This document shows, piece after piece, positions 35,555 to 44,717 of a DNA stretch of 64,000 bases. The notes under the pieces were generated by a model. That model saw only the letters and a list, made by a program, of their open reading frames with translations. It did no database searches and was not told the DNA's origin. Location of the stretch: contig JABTUY010000002.1 in NCBI GenBank assembly GCA_015075165.1, positions 496,001 to 560,000 on the forward strand, read 5' to 3'. Origin of the DNA: Ideonella sp. (GTDB lineage Bacteria; Pseudomonadota; Gammaproteobacteria; Burkholderiales; Burkholderiaceae_C). How positions within the stretch are numbered: the first letter of the stretch is position 1; each line of letters begins with the position of its first letter. Both the position numbers and the translations under genes were made by a program.

Positions 35555-36790
35555 ATGCGCGCGATGACGCCGCCCGAGCCGCCACCCGCGACGATCGAAG
35601 AGGGCACCGCCGGCCGCGGCAGTGCGATGGAGGTGTTGCGGGCGTTCCTGCGCCTCGGACTGACCTCGTTCGGCGGCCCGGTGGCGCACCTGGGCTACTT
35701 CCGCGCCGAGTTCGTCGAGCGCCGGCGCTGGCTCGACGAGCGCGGCTTCTCCGAACTGGTGGCGCTGTGCCAGTTCCTGCCCGGGCCGGCGAGCAGCCAG
35801 CTCGGCATGGCGATCGGCCTGCTGCGCGCGCGCTGGCTCGGCGCGTTGGCGGCGTGGGCCGGCTTCACGCTGCCGTCGGCGCTGGCGTTGATCGCGTTCG
35901 CCTACGGCGTCTCGGGAGTCACCGGCGTGGCCGCGTCGGGCGCGGTGCACGGCCTGAAGGTGGTGGCGGTGGCCGTGGTGGCGCAGGCGGTGTGGGCGAT
36001 GGCCAAGGCGCTGTGCCCCGACCGCGCGCGCGCCGGTCTCGCGATCGCGGCGGCGCTGCTGACGCTGGTGTTGCCGTCTACGGCCGGGCAGGTCGGCGCG
36101 ATCGCGCTCGGCGCACTTGTCGGCTGGCGGCTGCTGCGGCTCGCGCCCGAGCCCGACGCGGTGCATGAGGCGTTCGGCGTCTCGCGCCGCGCCGGCTGGG
36201 TGGCGTTGATGTTGTTCGCCACGCTGCTGGTCGCGCTGCCGCTGGCCGCGGCGGCCAGCGGGTCGACGCTGCTGTCGTCGATCGACGGCTTCTACCGCGC
36301 CGGCGCGCTGGTGTTCGGCGGCGGCCATGTCGTGCTGCCGCTGCTGCAAACCACCGTGGTGCCGGGCGGTGCGGTCAGCAACGCGAGCTTCCTGGCCGGC
36401 TATGGCGCGGCGCAGGCGGTGCCGGGGCCGCTGTTCAGCTTTGCGGCCTACCTCGGCGCGGTGATGGCCGGCCCGCTGCCGGGTTGGGCCGGCGGAATGC
36501 TGTTGCTCGTCGTCATCTTCGTGCCGGGTTTTCTCGTGCTGGTGGCGGCGTTGCCGTTCTGGGATGCGCTGCGCCGCCGCCCCGCGGTGCGCGCGGCGAT
36601 GGCCGGCGTCAATGCCGCGGTGGTGGGCATCCTGCTGTCGGCGCTGTACGACCCGGTCTGGACCGGCGCGATCGCGACGCGCGCCGACTTCGGCCTCGCG
36701 CTCGCCGCCTTCGCGCTGCTGCAGCTCGCGCGCTGGTCACCGCTGGCGGTGGTCGCGCTGGCGGCCGCAGCGGGTGCGCTGCTGGCTTGA
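35555..36790 (+). CDS. chrA: Chromate transporter ChrA (two-domain)
   Basis: A 411-residue protein of the CHR family with two homologous halves. The first has LRLGLTSFGGPVAHLGYFRA (family motif FGGP..H...) and LCQFLPGPASSQLGMAIG; the second FGGGHVVLPLLQT and GYGAAQAVPGPLFSFAAYLG. About ten membrane helices. It exports chromate (or related oxyanions) using the proton-motive force. Start at ATG 35555; the ATG at 35564 is an alternative. Same direction as the preceding metal genes with a 37-base gap, so probably one transcript. Confidence 0.92.
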   Translation: MRAMTPPEPPPATIEEGTAGRGSAMEVLRAFLRLGLTSFGGPVAHLGYFRAEFVERRRWLDERGFSELVALCQFLPGPASSQLGMAIGLLRARWLGALAAWAGFTLPSALALIAFAYGVSGVTGVAASGAVHGLKVVAVAVVAQAVWAMAKALCPDRARAGLAIAAALLTLVLPSTAGQVGAIALGALVGWRLLRLAPEPDAVHEAFGVSRRAGWVALMLFATLLVALPLAAAASGSTLLSSIDGFYRAGALVFGGGHVVLPLLQTTVVPGGAVSNASFLAGYGAAQAVPGPLFSFAAYLGAVMAGPLPGWAGGMLLLVVIFVPGFLVLVAALPFWDALRRRPAVRAAMAGVNAAVVGILLSALYDPVWTGAIATRADFGLALAAFALLQLARWSPLAVVALAAAAGALLA

Positions 36791-36870
36791 GATTGCCTGC
36801 CGGAATCGCCTTCGGACTCTCGGAAGCGATTGCGGTTGGCGCGGCGCGGTTGCAATGTGGAGTGCTGGTA

Positions 36871-37485
36871 TTCGACCGAGTGAACCATGACATCGTGATG
36901 GACCGGCTGGCCAAGCGCATTGCCCACAAGGCGGTGCTGCGGCTGACTGAACGCCGGCGTCATGGTGCAGGGGGTGAAGGTGCAGAAGGACCAAGGCACG
37001 CCGCAAGGCGGGCCACTGAGCCCGCTGCTGGCCAACGTGATGCTGGACGAGGTGGACCGGGAGTTGGAGCGCAGGGGCCACGAGTTCGTGCGCTACGCCG
37101 ACGACTGCAACGTCTACGTCAAGACTCGCCGTGCGGGCCAGCGGGTGCTGCAGGCGCTGCGGCGGTGCTACGCGAAGCTGCGCCTGGTGGTCAACGAAGC
37201 GAAGACCGCGGTGGCGCCGGTGTGGGGCCGCAAGTTCCTGGGCTACAGCCTCGTGGTCGGCCAGGGTGGCGCTCGGCTGGTGGTGGCCAAGCAGGCGCTG
37301 GACAAGCTGCGAGACCGGCTGCGCCGCAGCACGCGGCGCAGCAGCGGTCGCAGCCTGGCGCAGATCGCCGAAGAGCTGCGGGCGTACGTGCCGGGCTGGA
37401 AAGCGTACTTCCGGCTGGCACCGATGCCCAGCGTCAGGCGTGAGCTGGACAGCTGGCTGCGTCATCGTCTGCGGGCACCGCTCCG
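36871..37485 (+). pseudogene. Group II intron reverse transcriptase remnant, truncated and frameshifted
   Basis: A first frame reads FDRVNHDIVMDRLAKRI and KAVLRL; after a small deletion and frame change near 36950, the second continues VMVQGVKVQKDQGTPQGG, PLLANVMLDEVDRELERRGH and the RT active site FVRYADDCNVYVK, then part of domain X (AYVPGWKAYFRLAPMPSVR). The N-terminal RT blocks, the end of domain X and the DNA-binding part are missing. No intron RNA domain V hairpin was recognised downstream. It lies directly after chrA, so insertion there may mark the edge of the transferred island. Confidence 0.75.
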
Positions 37486-37530
37486 ATGTGGCATGAAGTC
37501 AAAATGCCTAGCGCAACACTTGCACGGCGT

Positions 37531-37740
37531 TCAGTTGTTGGACGTCCGAGGCTCCGGATCGGAGGCCGCATCCGCTGCGTCCAGCCCCCACTCCATCCAA
37601 TCGTCGCCGAACAGCTCGATCGGATGCGGCGTGCGGATGCTGCCGTTGCCGCACATCAGCGAGTGGGCCGGGCAGTAGCGGTCACAGCCCCAGCACACGC
37701 GCTCGGGGTGCTCGGGGCGCAGCGGGAACTTCTTGGCCAC
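37531..37740 (-). CDS. DUF3079-type small Cys protein
   Basis: A 69-residue protein starting at GTG 37740: AKKFPLRPEHPERVCWGCDR, YCPAHSLMCGNGSIRTPHP and ELFGDDWMEWG. This is the DUF3079 family, whose conserved CWGC..YC....CGNG pattern suggests metal binding. The biochemical role is unknown. It lies five bases after nnrS on the same strand, consistent with co-transcription under the nitric-oxide regulator. Confidence 0.75.
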   Translation of the reverse strand: MAKKFPLRPEHPERVCWGCDRYCPAHSLMCGNGSIRTPHPIELFGDDWMEWGLDAADAASDPEPRTSNN

Positions 37741-37745
37741 GGTGC

Positions 37746-38978
37746 TCAGCCGTCCTTGCCGTCGAGCCTGGTGCTGACGAGCCACGGCGCGAAGACGAAG
37801 ATGTAGATGCCGAACGCGGTGCTCCACGCGACGGCGGCGCCGATCAGCGACGCTGCCAAGTGTTGCGGCGCGACCAATGGTACCCCGACGCGCACCGCGG
37901 CGGCGGTCAGTACCAGCACGTAGGCCAGCACCTCGAGCCGCGACACCTGCAGCGGTCGCCCGGTGTGGCCGCGCGCGGTGCGCGTGACCATGCCGATGAT
38001 CAGCGCGCTGGTCGCACCGACCGCCAGCGCGTGCACGCCGGCCGATTCGGCCAGCAGCGCCAGTTGCGCTGTGGCGAGCAGCGCGAAGCCGATCGGGATC
38101 CAGACGTACGCAGCGTGCAGGATCCACAGGATCGGGCGGCCGCGCGTCACCCAGGGCCGCCACTGCAACTGGCGCAGCAACTGCGCGAGCGCAGCGGCGG
38201 CGAAGGTCGCGGCGCCCAACGGGCCGGGCGGCACGAACACCCATGCGGCCAGCGCCAGCGCGCTGAGCGCCAGCGTCGCCGCCTCGAGCGGGCGGCGCAG
38301 GCGCAGCCGCAGACCGGGCGTGGCGTTGACGGTGAACGCCGGGATCACGCGCCCGGCGATCACGCATTCGATCATCACGATCAGCGCCAGCGCCGCGAAC
38401 AGCGGCCGCAGCGGTGCGACATCGATCGTGCCGATCACCGCGAGGTGGAAGCTCGCGTTGGCCAGCGTCAGCAGCAGCACGATGGCGGCCAGTGGCAGGT
38501 TGCGCCAGCTGCGCGCGCGCACCAGCACATCGACGAGCACCACGGCCACCAGTGGGATCAGCGCGACATCGAGCGCCGCATAGACGGGGTAGGGTGCGAC
38601 CAGCGCCGACAGCCGGGCCGCCAGCCACAGCACCGCCAGCGCACCGAGCCAGGGCCCACGCGGCGTCGGCAGGCCGGTCCAGGCCTTGCCGGCGGTCAGC
38701 AGGAAACCGACCACCACCGCGGCCGCGAAGCCGAACAGCATCTCGTGTGCATGCCACAGCAGCGGCGATACCGTCAGCCGCAAGTCGACCCAACCAAGGA
38801 ACATGGCCACCCAGACCGGGACCGCCAGCGCGGCGAACGCCGTGGCGCCGAGGTAGAACGGCCGGAACCCCAGCCGCAGCAGTGGCCAACCGCGCGGCGC
38901 GGCCACCTGCGTGCCGGCCGCGGCCGGCCGGGCCGGTGTGGCTTCGACGCGAATCGACGGCAGCCGTGACGTCGGCAT
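37746..38978 (-). CDS. nnrS: NnrS-family heme/copper membrane protein, nitrosative stress
   Basis: A 410-residue protein with about twelve membrane helices. LLRLGFRPFYLGATAFAALA near the N-terminus, then LLWHAHEMLFGFAAAVVVGF with His residues, and later ALIIGMVTRTARGHTGRPL are typical of NnrS. These proteins protect against nitric oxide and iron-nitrosyl damage. A strong NsrR-like dyad sits upstream (38994-39016), and the nsrR gene is divergent, so repression relieved by nitric oxide is expected. Confidence 0.9.
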   Translation of the reverse strand: MPTSRLPSIRVEATPARPAAAGTQVAAPRGWPLLRLGFRPFYLGATAFAALAVPVWVAMFLGWVDLRLTVSPLLWHAHEMLFGFAAAVVVGFLLTAGKAWTGLPTPRGPWLGALAVLWLAARLSALVAPYPVYAALDVALIPLVAVVLVDVLVRARSWRNLPLAAIVLLLTLANASFHLAVIGTIDVAPLRPLFAALALIVMIECVIAGRVIPAFTVNATPGLRLRLRRPLEAATLALSALALAAWVFVPPGPLGAATFAAAALAQLLRQLQWRPWVTRGRPILWILHAAYVWIPIGFALLATAQLALLAESAGVHALAVGATSALIIGMVTRTARGHTGRPLQVSRLEVLAYVLVLTAAAVRVGVPLVAPQHLAASLIGAAVAWSTAFGIYIFVFAPWLVSTRLDGKDG

Positions 38979-38993
38979 GGGTCACCCGACAAA

Positions 38994-39016
38994 AAGATGC
39001 AACACGTGTGCATCTT
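38994..39016. promoter_or_regulatory. NsrR-type operator between nnrS and nsrR
   Basis: AAGATGCA (38994-39001) and TGCATCTT (39009-39016) form a perfect inverted repeat with seven bases between, matching the AAGATGC half-site that NsrR recognises. A second half-site (GCATGCATCTTT at 39047-39058) lies 12 bases before the nsrR start. Together they would repress both nnrS and nsrR until the iron-sulfur cluster of NsrR reacts with nitric oxide. Confidence 0.8.
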
Positions 39017-39068
39017 ATAGACGCCGCGTCGTTAAAGCAATACACTGCATGCATCTTTAAGGATTGCG

Positions 39069-39578
39069 ATGCGGCTGGCCGAATACACCGACTACGCGTT
39101 GCGCGTGCTGATGTACTGCGCCGCCCGTCGTGGCGACCTGGTGACGATCGGCGAGATCGCCGATTCGCACGGGGTGTCGAAGAACCACCTGATGAAGATC
39201 GTCAACGATCTGGCGCGGCAAGGTCTGCTCGAGACCACGCGCGGCCGCGGCGGCGGCGTGCGCTTCGTGAGGGATCCAGCCGGCATCCGCGTCGGCGACG
39301 TCGTGCGCGCCTGCGAAACCGATTTCCGCCTCGTCGAGTGCTTCGACGCCGGCACCAGCGCGTGCACGCTCAGCCCTCGCTGCCGGCTGAAGCACCTGTT
39401 CGGCGCCGCGCTGGCGGCGTACTTCCGCGAGCTCGATGCGGCGTCGCTGGCCGACATCGCCCTGGGCGCGGCGCGCACACCGGCGCGCACATCGCCTCGC
39501 GCGGGCACGCGGCCGACCGGGCGCAGTGCGGCGTCGGTGGCGCTGACCCGGCGCAAGGCGCGCGCCGTGGAAGCCTGA
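39069..39578 (+). CDS. nsrR: Rrf2-family nitric-oxide-sensing repressor NsrR
   Basis: A 169-residue Rrf2 protein. MRLAEYTDYALRVLMYCAAR and the helix-turn-helix IADSHGVSKNHLMKIVND are typical of NsrR. The cluster ligands are three Cys in ECFDAGTSACTLSPRC. The C-terminus has an unusual Arg/Thr/Ala-rich extension of about 30 residues. AAGGATTGCG precedes the ATG. It is divergent from nnrS over an NsrR-type operator. Confidence 0.9.
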   Translation: MRLAEYTDYALRVLMYCAARRGDLVTIGEIADSHGVSKNHLMKIVNDLARQGLLETTRGRGGGVRFVRDPAGIRVGDVVRACETDFRLVECFDAGTSACTLSPRCRLKHLFGAALAAYFRELDAASLADIALGAARTPARTSPRAGTRPTGRSAASVALTRRKARAVEA

Positions 39579-39660
39579 AAGCCCGCAAGCCGAAACCGGT
39601 TCACGTTCGAAGCGCGGCGCAGAAAGGCCGCGCCCCTCACCAACCCGAAGGAAGACCACC

Positions 39661-39918
39661 ATGTCCCAACCGCACCTGCACATCCTCCCCGAAGCGATCT
39701 ATCCGTTCGACGCGCGCGGCGTGGCCAAGCGCTTCCGCCACGCGGCGATCTTCGGTGCGCTCGACAGCCTGCAGCCGGGCGAGACGATGCGCTTTGCCAA
39801 CGACCACGATCCGTTGCCGCTGCTCGGTCAGATCGCGCAGCGTTACGGCGATCGGGTCACGGTGGAGTACCGCCAGCGCGACCCAGGCGCGATCGTGATC
39901 GACTTCAGCGTACGCTGA
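39661..39918 (+). CDS. DUF2249 protein
   Basis: An 85-residue protein of the DUF2249 (PF10006-like) family: IYPFDARGVAKRFRHAAIFG, LQPGETMRFANDHDPLPLL and GAIVIDF. The D-H-D-P-x-P-L core is characteristic. Such genes commonly accompany nitric-oxide and denitrification-related genes and may bind a metal or heme-maturation partner; the role is unproven. GAAGGAAGACCACC precedes the ATG. It probably follows nsrR in one transcript. Confidence 0.85.
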   Translation: MSQPHLHILPEAIYPFDARGVAKRFRHAAIFGALDSLQPGETMRFANDHDPLPLLGQIAQRYGDRVTVEYRQRDPGAIVIDFSVR

Positions 39919-39925
39919 GCCCGCA

Positions 39926-39955
39926 CACAGGACAGTCCCTGCGGACTGTCCTGTG
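39926..39955 (+). terminator. Strong hairpin after the DUF2249 gene
   Basis: CACAGGACAGTCC (39926-39938) pairs perfectly with GGACTGTCCTGTG (39943-39955) across a four-base loop, beginning eight bases after the stop codon. No T-run follows, so it is not a textbook intrinsic terminator, but its place and strength suggest transcript ending or 3' protection. Part of it is repeated 79 bases downstream. Confidence 0.5.
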
Positions 39956-40080
39956 GCTGGCGAAGGACGGGCCGCGTCCCGCGCGGCCCGGCATGGGCCC
40001 GCGCACTGCGGCAGTCCCTGCGGACTGTCCTGTGGCTGGCGAGGACGGGCCGCGTCCCGCGCGGCTCGGCATGGGGCCCG
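39933..40080. repeat. Tandem direct repeat, 69-base units at 79-base offset
   Basis: Units 39933-40001 and 40012-40080 are nearly identical (CAGTCCCTGCGGACTGTCCT, TGTGGCTGGCGA, GGACGGGCCGCGTCCCGCGCGG, GGCATGGG). Each contains the right half of the hairpin described at 39926 and a CGCGTCCCGCGCGG palindromic core. The 306-base gap between DUF2249 and the HIG1-like gene is otherwise without a supported gene. Confidence 0.8.
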
Positions 40081-40224
40081 TTTGCTGCCGCGCGCCACCA
40101 CGGTGCGCGGTGCTCTTTCCCGGCGCCCGACCGCTTGTTGTCCGGCGTCAAAGCGGGCGCCGGCCGGCAGGCGTACGAAGGGCATGCGGCGCGCTCCGCG
40201 CCGCGCCTCGACGAGGAGCAGCCC

Positions 40225-40413
40225 ATGAGTCTGTTGACCCTGGCGATCCTGGTAGCGGTGGCGGCCACGGTCTATTCGCTGATCGGTGGCATCACTTCGA
40301 TGGTCGGTGGCGGCGAGGCCGGCCACCGCAGCAGCGAGCAGTGGATGATCCGCCGCGTGGCGTTCCAGGCGCTGGCGGTCGTGCTGCTGGTGATCGCGGC
40401 GCTGCAGAACTGA
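40225..40413 (+). CDS. HIG1-domain-like small membrane protein
   Basis: A 62-residue protein with two hydrophobic helices (LLTLAILVAVAATVYSLIGG and FQALAVVLLVIAALQ) separated by SMVGGGEAGHRSSEQWMIRR. This two-helix layout with the central G-G/M-x-x-R-V-x-x-Q pattern resembles the HIG1 (hypoxia-induced gene 1) domain of bacterial proteins associated with terminal oxidases. GAGGAGCAGCCC precedes the ATG. Role inferred only from family resemblance. Confidence 0.7.
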   Translation: MSLLTLAILVAVAATVYSLIGGITSMVGGGEAGHRSSEQWMIRRVAFQALAVVLLVIAALQN

Positions 40414-40421
40414 CCGAGGCG

Positions 40422-42245
40422 CTACGCGCGCACCACGCGCGCGTCGCCGGCCGGCGCGTACAGCGCCTGCACGTCGGCGGCACGACGCTCGAGCACCGCG
40501 CGCTGGTTGATGTAGCCCTTGTCGGTGATCTCGCCGGCGTCGACGCTCGGCGGCTCGGCCAGCAGCAGCGCCCGCGTCGGCGTCTGCGACGAGCCGCCAC
40601 CGGCGGCTGCCAGTGCGCGCAGGCCGTCGCGCAGCAACTGCGTCTTCTGCGCATCGGTGAGCGTGGCCGCCGCAGGCGCGGCGAACACCAGCAGGGCGAT
40701 CTCGTCGCGGTCGTGGCCGGCCACCACCACGTCGGCCGCCAGCGGGCTGAACGCGCTGATCGCACGCAGCCGCAGCGCACCCACCGACACCCAGGTGCCG
40801 CTGGTCAGCTTGAAGTCCTCGGCCACGCGGCCGTCGAACGCCACGCCGCGTTCGGGTCGCGCCGGATCGATCAACACGCCGGCGTCGCCGATGCGGTAGT
40901 AGCCGTCGGCGTCGAACGCCTGCGCGGTCAGCTCGGGTGCGTTGCGGTAGCCCGGGAACACGGTGGGCCCGCGCACGCGCATCTCGAGCTTGCCGGCCTC
41001 GTGGGCGCCGCCGACGGGCACGAACTTCAGCTCGATGCCCGGCAGCGGCACGCCGATGCAGCCGGCGCGCTCGATCGGCCAGTGCACGCCGGTGACCGCG
41101 GGCGCGGTTTCGGTGGCACCCCACGACGAGGTGAACCACAGCGGCCGCTCGCGCACGCGCCGTGCGACCGCGTCGAGCCGCTGCCAGGTGCTCTGCGGCA
41201 GCGCGGCGCCGGCGTAGAACACGCCCTCCAGGCGCTCGAACACGTCGCGCGCCGCCGCTTCGTCGTGCTCCAGGAACGGCAGCAGCATGTCGAAGCCGCG
41301 CGGCACATTGAAATGGAAGTTGGGTTTGACGTCGCGCAGGTTGCGCAACGTCTTGTCGATCAGGCCCGGCGCCGGCCGCCCTTCGTCGACGTAGAGGCTG
41401 CCGCCGTGCGCCAGCACCATGTTGAAGTTGTGGTTGGCGCCGAAGGTGTGGCTCCACGGCAGCCACTCGAGCAGCACGAGGCGGTGGCGATTCAGGAACG
41501 GCCACACCTGCGCGATCTGCTGCTGGTTGGCGGTGAGCATGCGGTGCGTGTTGATCACCACCTTCGGCAGCCCGGTGGAGCCGCTGGTCAGCAGGTACTT
41601 GGCGGTGTGCTCGGGCCGCACCGCGGCGAACGCGGCGGCCACGCCGGGGCCTTCGCGCGCGGCCAGCAACTGCTCGAACGGCAGCGCCCCCGACAGTGCG
41701 GCGGCATCGCCGCCGACGATCACCGGCGCGCGGCCACCCGCGCTGCGCCATGCATGCAGTGCGGTGCCGTACACCGCCGGATCCGACGCGTAGACCGCGG
41801 CGGGGTCGAGCGTGTCGAGGATGCCGCTGATCTTGGTGTGGTCCTTCGTCAGCCGGCAGTACGCGCTCGACACCGAGCACAGCGCGCGGCCGAGGTGCAT
41901 CGTCGCCAGCGCGAGCAGCGCGTGGTCGACCGAGTTGTCCGACAGCACGACCACCGGCTTCGCAGCCGGCAGGCCGAGGTCGAGCATCGCCTGCGCCAGG
42001 CGGCCGACGCGTTCGCGCACGTCGCGGTAGGTCAAGCGCCGCCACTGGCCCTGCGCGTCGCGCTCGGCCAGGAACAACGCGTCGGGCGTGGTCTGCGCCC
42101 AGTGCTCGAGCCAGTCGCCGACGCAGCGCGCGTGCGGCTGCAGCGGTTCGGGGTGGCGCAGCACGAAGGCACCGCCGCCGAGGTCTTCGCGCAGCGTGCG
42201 CGGCGTGGCCAGCGCGTCGGCCTCGCCGAAGGGGGCTTGCAGCAT
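40422..42245 (-). CDS. Feruloyl-CoA-synthase-like aromatic acyl-CoA ligase
   Basis: A 607-residue ANL ligase. RCVGDWLEHWAQTTPDALFL and AERDAQGQWRRLTYRDVRER at the N-terminus, and the whole length, match the feruloyl-CoA synthase (Fcs) group rather than acetate or fatty-acid ligases. The phosphate loop reads LTSGSTGLPKVV, the A5 motif SSWGATETAPAV, and FDGRVAEDFKLTSGTWVSVG is the subgroup hinge. It lies last in a unit with an ABC transporter (gap of 27 bases), suggesting import and activation of a hydroxycinnamate or related aromatic acid. The substrate is inferred. Confidence 0.85.
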   Translation of the reverse strand: MLQAPFGEADALATPRTLREDLGGGAFVLRHPEPLQPHARCVGDWLEHWAQTTPDALFLAERDAQGQWRRLTYRDVRERVGRLAQAMLDLGLPAAKPVVVLSDNSVDHALLALATMHLGRALCSVSSAYCRLTKDHTKISGILDTLDPAAVYASDPAVYGTALHAWRSAGGRAPVIVGGDAAALSGALPFEQLLAAREGPGVAAAFAAVRPEHTAKYLLTSGSTGLPKVVINTHRMLTANQQQIAQVWPFLNRHRLVLLEWLPWSHTFGANHNFNMVLAHGGSLYVDEGRPAPGLIDKTLRNLRDVKPNFHFNVPRGFDMLLPFLEHDEAAARDVFERLEGVFYAGAALPQSTWQRLDAVARRVRERPLWFTSSWGATETAPAVTGVHWPIERAGCIGVPLPGIELKFVPVGGAHEAGKLEMRVRGPTVFPGYRNAPELTAQAFDADGYYRIGDAGVLIDPARPERGVAFDGRVAEDFKLTSGTWVSVGALRLRAISAFSPLAADVVVAGHDRDEIALLVFAAPAAATLTDAQKTQLLRDGLRALAAAGGGSSQTPTRALLLAEPPSVDAGEITDKGYINQRAVLERRAADVQALYAPAGDARVVRA

Positions 42246-42272
42246 TGTGGGGCTCCTCGCAGCGGGTGGGTC

Positions 42273-42985
<713 letters not shown>

Positions 42986-42989
<4 letters not shown>

Positions 42990-43735
42990 TCGGCCTCTCC
43001 CAGATAGGCGCGCTGTACCTCGGGGTTGGCGCGCACGGCCCGCGGCGTGTCGCTGGCCAGCACGCTGCCGTTGACCATCACCGTGATGCGATCGGCGATG
43101 CGGAACACGGCGTCCATGTCGTGCTCGACCAGCGCGATCGCGTGGCCGTGCTTCAGCTCGGCCAGCAGCGCGAGCATACGGTCGGTCTCCTCGGCACCCA
43201 TGCCGGCCAGCGGCTCGTCGAGTAGCAGCACGTCGGGCGCGGTGGCCAGGCACATCGCGATCTCGAGTTGGCGGCGTTGGCCGTGCGACAGCGCACCGGC
43301 CGGCTGGTCGAGCACATCGGCCAGGCCGGCGCGCGCGGCGGCGTCGCGGGCCGCCGGCAACGCCGCGGCACAGTGGCTGGCGCGCGACCAGATCGCCCAC
43401 GGCCGCTGGTGCTGCGCCTGCGCGGCGAGGCGGCAGTTCTCCAGCACACTGAAGCCGGCGAAGATGGTGGTGCGCTGGTAGCTGCGGCCGAGCCCGGCGC
43501 GCGCGCGGCGCGGCTGCGACCAGCGCGTCACGTCGGTACCCACCAGTTCGACACTGCCGCTGCTGGCCGGCAGCTCGCCCGACAGCACGTTGATCAGCGT
43601 CGACTTGCCGGCGCCGTTGGTGCCGATCACCGCGTGCACCGAACCGCGCGTCAGCTCGAGCGACACGCGATCCACCGCCACCAGGCCGCCGAAGCGGCGG
43701 CTGATCTCGCGCGCGCGCAGCAGCACGTCGCTCAT
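42986..43735 (-). CDS. Branched-chain-type ABC transporter ATPase (LivG type), second system
   Basis: A 249-residue ATPase: Walker A GTNGAGKST, GRSYQRTTIFAGFSVLENC (LivG-like Q-loop extension), signature LSHGQRRQLEIAMCLA, Walker B VLLLDEPLAGMGAEE, switch ALVEHDMDAVF. It is shorter in the insert than the first system. The ATG overlaps the stop of the LivM-type permease (ATGA). Confidence 0.93.
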
Positions 43736-44709
43736 CGATCGGCCCTCCGCGTGCGGCGCGTCAGCAGCTCGCCGGCGCCGATCAGCCCGCGCGGCAGCAG
43801 CGCGACGCTGGCGATGATCGTCAGGCCCAGGGCGAGCAGCCAATGCTTGGCGAAGGCGCCGAACACCGCGTCGGACTTGAACAGCTCCTGCAGCAGCGCG
43901 AACGCGAACGCGCCGAGCACCGCGCCGCGCAGGTGACCGATGCCGCCGAGGATGATCATGATCAGCACCGCGCCCGACAGGTGCCAACTCAGCAGCTCGG
44001 GATTGACGAAGCCGTCTTTCACCGCGAACAGGAAACCGGCCAGACCCGCGATCGCGCCCGAGACGACGAACGCCGCCAGCTTGTACGGATAGGTCGAGAA
44101 GCCGGCCGCGCGCATGCGCTGCTCGTTGGCCTTGATGCCGGCCAGCGCGCGCCCGAAGCGCGAGCGACCGAGCAGCGCCAGGAAGCCGAACGCCGTCACC
44201 AGACTGGCCAGCACCACGTAGTACATCGTCAGCGGCTGGTCGAGGTCGAGCAGCGTGGTATCGCCCGCCGCCAGCACCGGTTTGACGTAGAGGTAGATGC
44301 CGTCGGTGCCGCCGCCCAGCGGCGTGTCGTGCACCAGGTAGTAGGCCATCTGCGCGAACGCCAGCGTCACCATGATGAAGTAGACGCCGCGCGTGCGCAG
44401 CGACAGCGCACCCATGAACAACGCATAGGCCGCCGCCACCGCCATCGCCGCCGGCAGCAGCCACAGCAGCGACGGCGCCGCGCCCTGCGGCGAGAGCTTC
44501 ACCGCGGCGTAGCCGGCGAGGCCGAAGAACGCCGCCTGCCCGAAGCACACCAGCCCGGTGCCGCCGACCAGCAGCTCCAGGCTGAGCGCGAAGATCGCGT
44601 AGATCATCGTCTTGGCGACGAAGTCGATACCGAACGTGCCGCCGACGAACGGCCACAGCGCGAGCAGCAGAACCCCGACAAGAACCGATAGGACTCGCAC
44701 GCTCTTCAT
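43732..44709 (-). CDS. Branched-chain-type ABC transporter permease (LivM type), second system
   Basis: A 325-residue permease with about nine helices: VGGTGLVCFGQAAFFGLAGY (usual GxxSLGxAxF motif, here with CFGQ), MGALSLRTRGVYFIMVTLAF, GIKANEQRMRAAGFSTYPYK and LIMIILGGIGHLRGAVLGAF. Standard fold and length. It is separated from the LivH-type gene by about 178 bases containing hairpin-repeat copy C, an interruption not seen between the other genes of the unit. Confidence 0.92.
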   Translation of the reverse strand: MKSVRVLSVLVGVLLLALWPFVGGTFGIDFVAKTMIYAIFALSLELLVGGTGLVCFGQAAFFGLAGYAAVKLSPQGAAPSLLWLLPAAMAVAAAYALFMGALSLRTRGVYFIMVTLAFAQMAYYLVHDTPLGGGTDGIYLYVKPVLAAGDTTLLDLDQPLTMYYVVLASLVTAFGFLALLGRSRFGRALAGIKANEQRMRAAGFSTYPYKLAAFVVSGAIAGLAGFLFAVKDGFVNPELLSWHLSGAVLIMIILGGIGHLRGAVLGAFAFALLQELFKSDAVFGAFAKHWLLALGLTIIASVALLPRGLIGAGELLTRRTRRADR

Positions 44710-44717
44710 TGCAGATC

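Noticed and set aside
39637-42045. 802-codon minus-strand frame over the ligase, repeats and DUF2249
   Set aside because: It overlaps recognised genes in another frame and crosses the hairpin repeats; no motif supports it.
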